Source: an uncultured Coriobacteriaceae bacterium (GTDB lineage: Bacteria; Actinomycetota; Coriobacteriia; Coriobacteriales; Atopobiaceae). From it: a DNA stretch of 49,784 nt. The translations under genes and the position numbers were made by a program. How positions within the stretch are numbered: the stretch's first letter is position 1; every line of letters begins with the position of its first letter. Below are positions 47,625-49,784 of the stretch, piece after piece. A model generated the notes under the pieces. The model saw nothing but the letters and a program-made list of their open reading frames with translations. It was not told where the DNA came from and searched no databases. Where the stretch lies: NCBI GenBank assembly GCA_902803315.1, contig CADCPM010000120.1, positions 1 to 49,784 of the forward strand, in the 5' to 3' direction.

Positions 47625-47916
47625 CCCGAATAAACGGCAAAATCGAATCGAAATCTGTGATTTTTGCCACTTGTTCGGATTTGGAAAAACCAAAAACCGA
47701 ACAAGTGGAGATATCCGAAATTTCTGAGCGAAAAACGCCGTTTGTTCGGTATTGCTGCCCTGGGGTCTCCTAAAATTCGTTCAAAAACCCGAACAAACGA
47801 AAGAAAAGTTGGGTTATCCATTTGTTTTTGCCGCTTGTTCGGGTTTGGAGCAACCCAAAACCGAACAAGCGGCAAAATGCAAGAATTCTAGACCGTTGTT
47901 GCCGTTTATTCGGGTA
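47625..47916. repeat. Cluster of eight alternating inverted repeats
   Basis: Variants of CCGAACAAGCGGCAAAA occur eight times with strictly alternating orientation: plus at 47625, minus at 47661, plus at 47692, minus at 47734, plus at 47783, minus at 47824, plus at 47856, minus at 47897. The pair 47827-47843 and 47860-47876 is exact over 17 bases and would form a strong hairpin. Copies are separated by about 30-50 bases. No gene is present in 47595-47992. It resembles REP/BIME clusters. Confidence 0.88.
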
Positions 47917-47992
47917 TGGGCCACTCCCACGTGCGAATGCTGATACGATGAAGCAAGGTTCAATGCAACAATTCGCTTTCAAGGAGGCCAAA

Positions 47993-48451
47993 ATGCTCGA
48001 AGTCGGAACCAAGGCGCCCGAGTTTACCCTGCCCGACCAGAACGGTGAAGCCCACAGTTTGGCGGAGTACCGTGGCCAAAAGGTCGTGCTGTACTTCTAT
48101 CCCAAGGACATGACGAGCGGATGCACCAGCCAAGCCTGCTCGTTTGGCGACCTGTATCCGCAGTTCCAGGAGAAGGGCGCCGTGGTAGTAGGCGTAAGCA
48201 AGGACACCGTCGCGTCGCACAAACGCTTCGAGGAAAAGTACGGTTTGCCGTTTACGCTGCTCTCCGATCCTTCGATGGAGGTCCTCGAGGCTTATGGCGT
48301 CGTGGTTGAGGGCGTAACGAAGACGGGCAGGACCACACGGCGAATCGTGCGCAGCACCTACCTCATCGACGAGGAGGGAACCATCGTGCGTGCCTTTGGC
48401 AAGGTCAAGGCGAAGGACAACGCCCAGCAGATGCTCGACGAGCTTGGCTAA
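47993..48451 (+). CDS. bcp: Thiol peroxidase, Bcp/PrxQ type
   Basis: A 152-aa peroxiredoxin that reduces H2O2 and organic hydroperoxides. The peroxidatic C44 is in MTSGCTSQAC (usually TPGC) and the resolving C49 is five residues later, the atypical two-Cys PrxQ pattern. Starts MLEVGTKAPEFTLPDQNG. The ATG at 47993 has AAGGAGG at 47981-47987; upstream in-frame codons run into the repeat cluster and are not used. Recycled by thioredoxin in the family. Confidence 0.95.
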   Translation: MLEVGTKAPEFTLPDQNGEAHSLAEYRGQKVVLYFYPKDMTSGCTSQACSFGDLYPQFQEKGAVVVGVSKDTVASHKRFEEKYGLPFTLLSDPSMEVLEAYGVVVEGVTKTGRTTRRIVRSTYLIDEEGTIVRAFGKVKAKDNAQQMLDELG

Positions 48452-48482
48452 CCCTGGTCGCGGAGACTGACCTCAGCGCTTG

Positions 48483-49268
48483 CTAAAGTCCCAGCAACTC
48501 GGCATAGATAGCCTCATCCGCCTCCAGGAAGACGTTGAACGCCACCACGATGCCCGACTGGTTGTCGTCGAGCCACTTGCGTACGGTGCGTACGGCAATC
48601 TGCGCCGCCTCCCTTTGCGGAAAACCAAAGACCCCGGTGCTGATGCAGCAAAAGGCGATGGAGTCGAGTCCCTCTGCGGCGGCTGCGTCCAGGCAGCTCA
48701 CATAGCTTGAGGCCAGCTCAACGCGATGTCTCGCCGTGGGCATCCCGTTTGCGATGGGTCCGACGGTGTGGATCACCCGTTTGGCAGGCAGGTTGTAGGC
48801 GGGGGTAACCTTTGCCCTGCCGGTTGGCTCCTCGTGTCCCTGCGCTTCCATAATGCGCGCGCACTCCAGGCGCAGCTGGACGCCCGCAAACGTGTGGATG
48901 GCATTGTCTATGCAGTAGTGCAGCGGGGCCCAGCACCCCAGCATCTGCGAGTTCGCCGCGTTTACGATCGCGTCGGCCGAAAACGTGGTAATGTCTCCGC
49001 GCCAAAGGCGAAGGCGCCCGTCATCGGCACATGTGAGGGCCTCGTCCATGCCATGAACGCCGGACTCTGCGATCATGCCCTGCAGGAGCTCGTCCTGGGC
49101 GGCTAGGAACGCCTCGTCGGCCGGCCAGGGCGGCCGCGTGTTTACCAGCGCCCTGAACTGCAGCCAAGGGTCGTCGGTGCTCACGAGCTCGCATGCCCTG
49201 TGCCCGCGCTCGTCCTCCAGCCTTTGGACTAAGTAGTCAAGCAACTCGGTCTGTCTTTTGGCATCCAT
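48483..49268 (-). CDS. Zn-dependent macrodomain ADP-ribosyl hydrolase
   Basis: A 261-aa protein with an N-terminal helical extension (1-80) and a macrodomain. Motifs GDITTFSADAIVNAANSQMLG and the zinc-site CWAPLHYC with C112, H117 and C119 identify the Zn-macro class (as in staphylococcal and streptococcal SirTM operons), which removes ADP-ribose from proteins. The ISTGVFGFP loop is intact. No sirtuin, GcvH-L or lipoate ligase gene is next to it here. GATGAGGG precedes the start. Confidence 0.9.
   Translation of the reverse strand: MDAKRQTELLDYLVQRLEDERGHRACELVSTDDPWLQFRALVNTRPPWPADEAFLAAQDELLQGMIAESGVHGMDEALTCADDGRLRLWRGDITTFSADAIVNAANSQMLGCWAPLHYCIDNAIHTFAGVQLRLECARIMEAQGHEEPTGRAKVTPAYNLPAKRVIHTVGPIANGMPTARHRVELASSYVSCLDAAAAEGLDSIAFCCISTGVFGFPQREAAQIAVRTVRKWLDDNQSGIVVAFNVFLEADEAIYAELLGL

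Positions 49269-49784
<516 letters not shown>

Noticed and set aside
47625..47916. Repeat cluster read as a CRISPR array
   Set aside because: The units alternate in orientation, vary in sequence and have unequal short spacers, and no cas gene is present.

Overview
The window reads as an ordinary chromosomal stretch of a moderately high-G+C, anaerobic, fermentative Gram-positive bacterium. The gene mix (ATP-type PEP carboxykinase, bifunctional AdhE, acetate kinase without a neighbouring pta, GH1 phospho-beta-glucosidase genes, FatA-like acyl-ACP thioesterase, DUF2804, NHLP-type peptide export, degenerate GGDEF-EAL) fits the Coriobacteriia, perhaps an Olsenella/Atopobium/Collinsella relative. 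This placement is inference; no rRNA or tRNA gene is present to settle it.

Layout. 0-5.1 kb: terminator of a gene ending at the left edge, a LacX-like aldose epimerase, pckA, a HECAH metalloprotease-like protein and a hypothetical protein. 5.1-10.0 kb (minus): three-gene NHLP-type RiPP/bacteriocin exporter (short HlyD-like protein, C39 peptidase-ABC, permease-ATPase). 10.3-14.5 kb: adhE, an APH-like kinase, a lipoprotein. 14.5-17.2 kb (minus): operon nudix - membrane protein - thyA - folA. 17.3-24.3 kb: small membrane protein, acyl-ACP thioesterase, HAD phosphatase-azlC-azlD, a 62-aa small protein, DUF389 protein with an EF-hand loop, DUF2804, CobW-type GTPase. 24.4-34.3 kb: PAS-GGDEF-EAL, lipid kinase, RNase D, a metalloprotease-xseA-xseB-HIT cluster, a Tat-exported lipoprotein of the class-V aminotransferase fold, ackA. 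34.4-37.5 kb: aldo/keto reductase, then a scarred region with two GH1 remnants, an orphan Nif11/NHLP-type RiPP precursor and a PIN/RelB-like toxin-antitoxin pair. 37.7-43.4 kb: six-gene operon resembling LnrJK-LnrLMN (membrane protein, ABC ATPase, two permeases, NarL-type kinase and regulator). 43.5-49.8 kb: GlpA-like oxidoreductase fusion, Eis-like acetyltransferase, a broken condensation-domain-like gene, a dense alternating repeat cluster, Bcp peroxiredoxin, Zn-macrodomain hydrolase and the start of an intact GH1 gene.

How it may fit together. PckA, AdhE, AckA, GlpA-like and GH1 proteins describe sugar/glycerol fermentation to ethanol and acetate. The most interesting reading is a split peptide system: a maturation/export machine at 5-10 kb with no substrate or tailoring enzyme beside it, and a double-glycine precursor with a cationic 26-residue core at 36 kb, about 1.4 kb from a LnrLMN-like ABC plus two-component operon that could confer self-protection. 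The pairing is inference.

The intergenic DNA is strikingly structured. One palindrome family (CCCTAACTTGGGGA arms, or a GGGACAGTCCC core) sits at the ends of six convergent gene pairs and twice supplies stop codons. A second family with a shared core and site-specific outer arms sits in three divergent promoter regions. Two further local repeat clusters lie at 35.5 and 47.6 kb beside broken genes.
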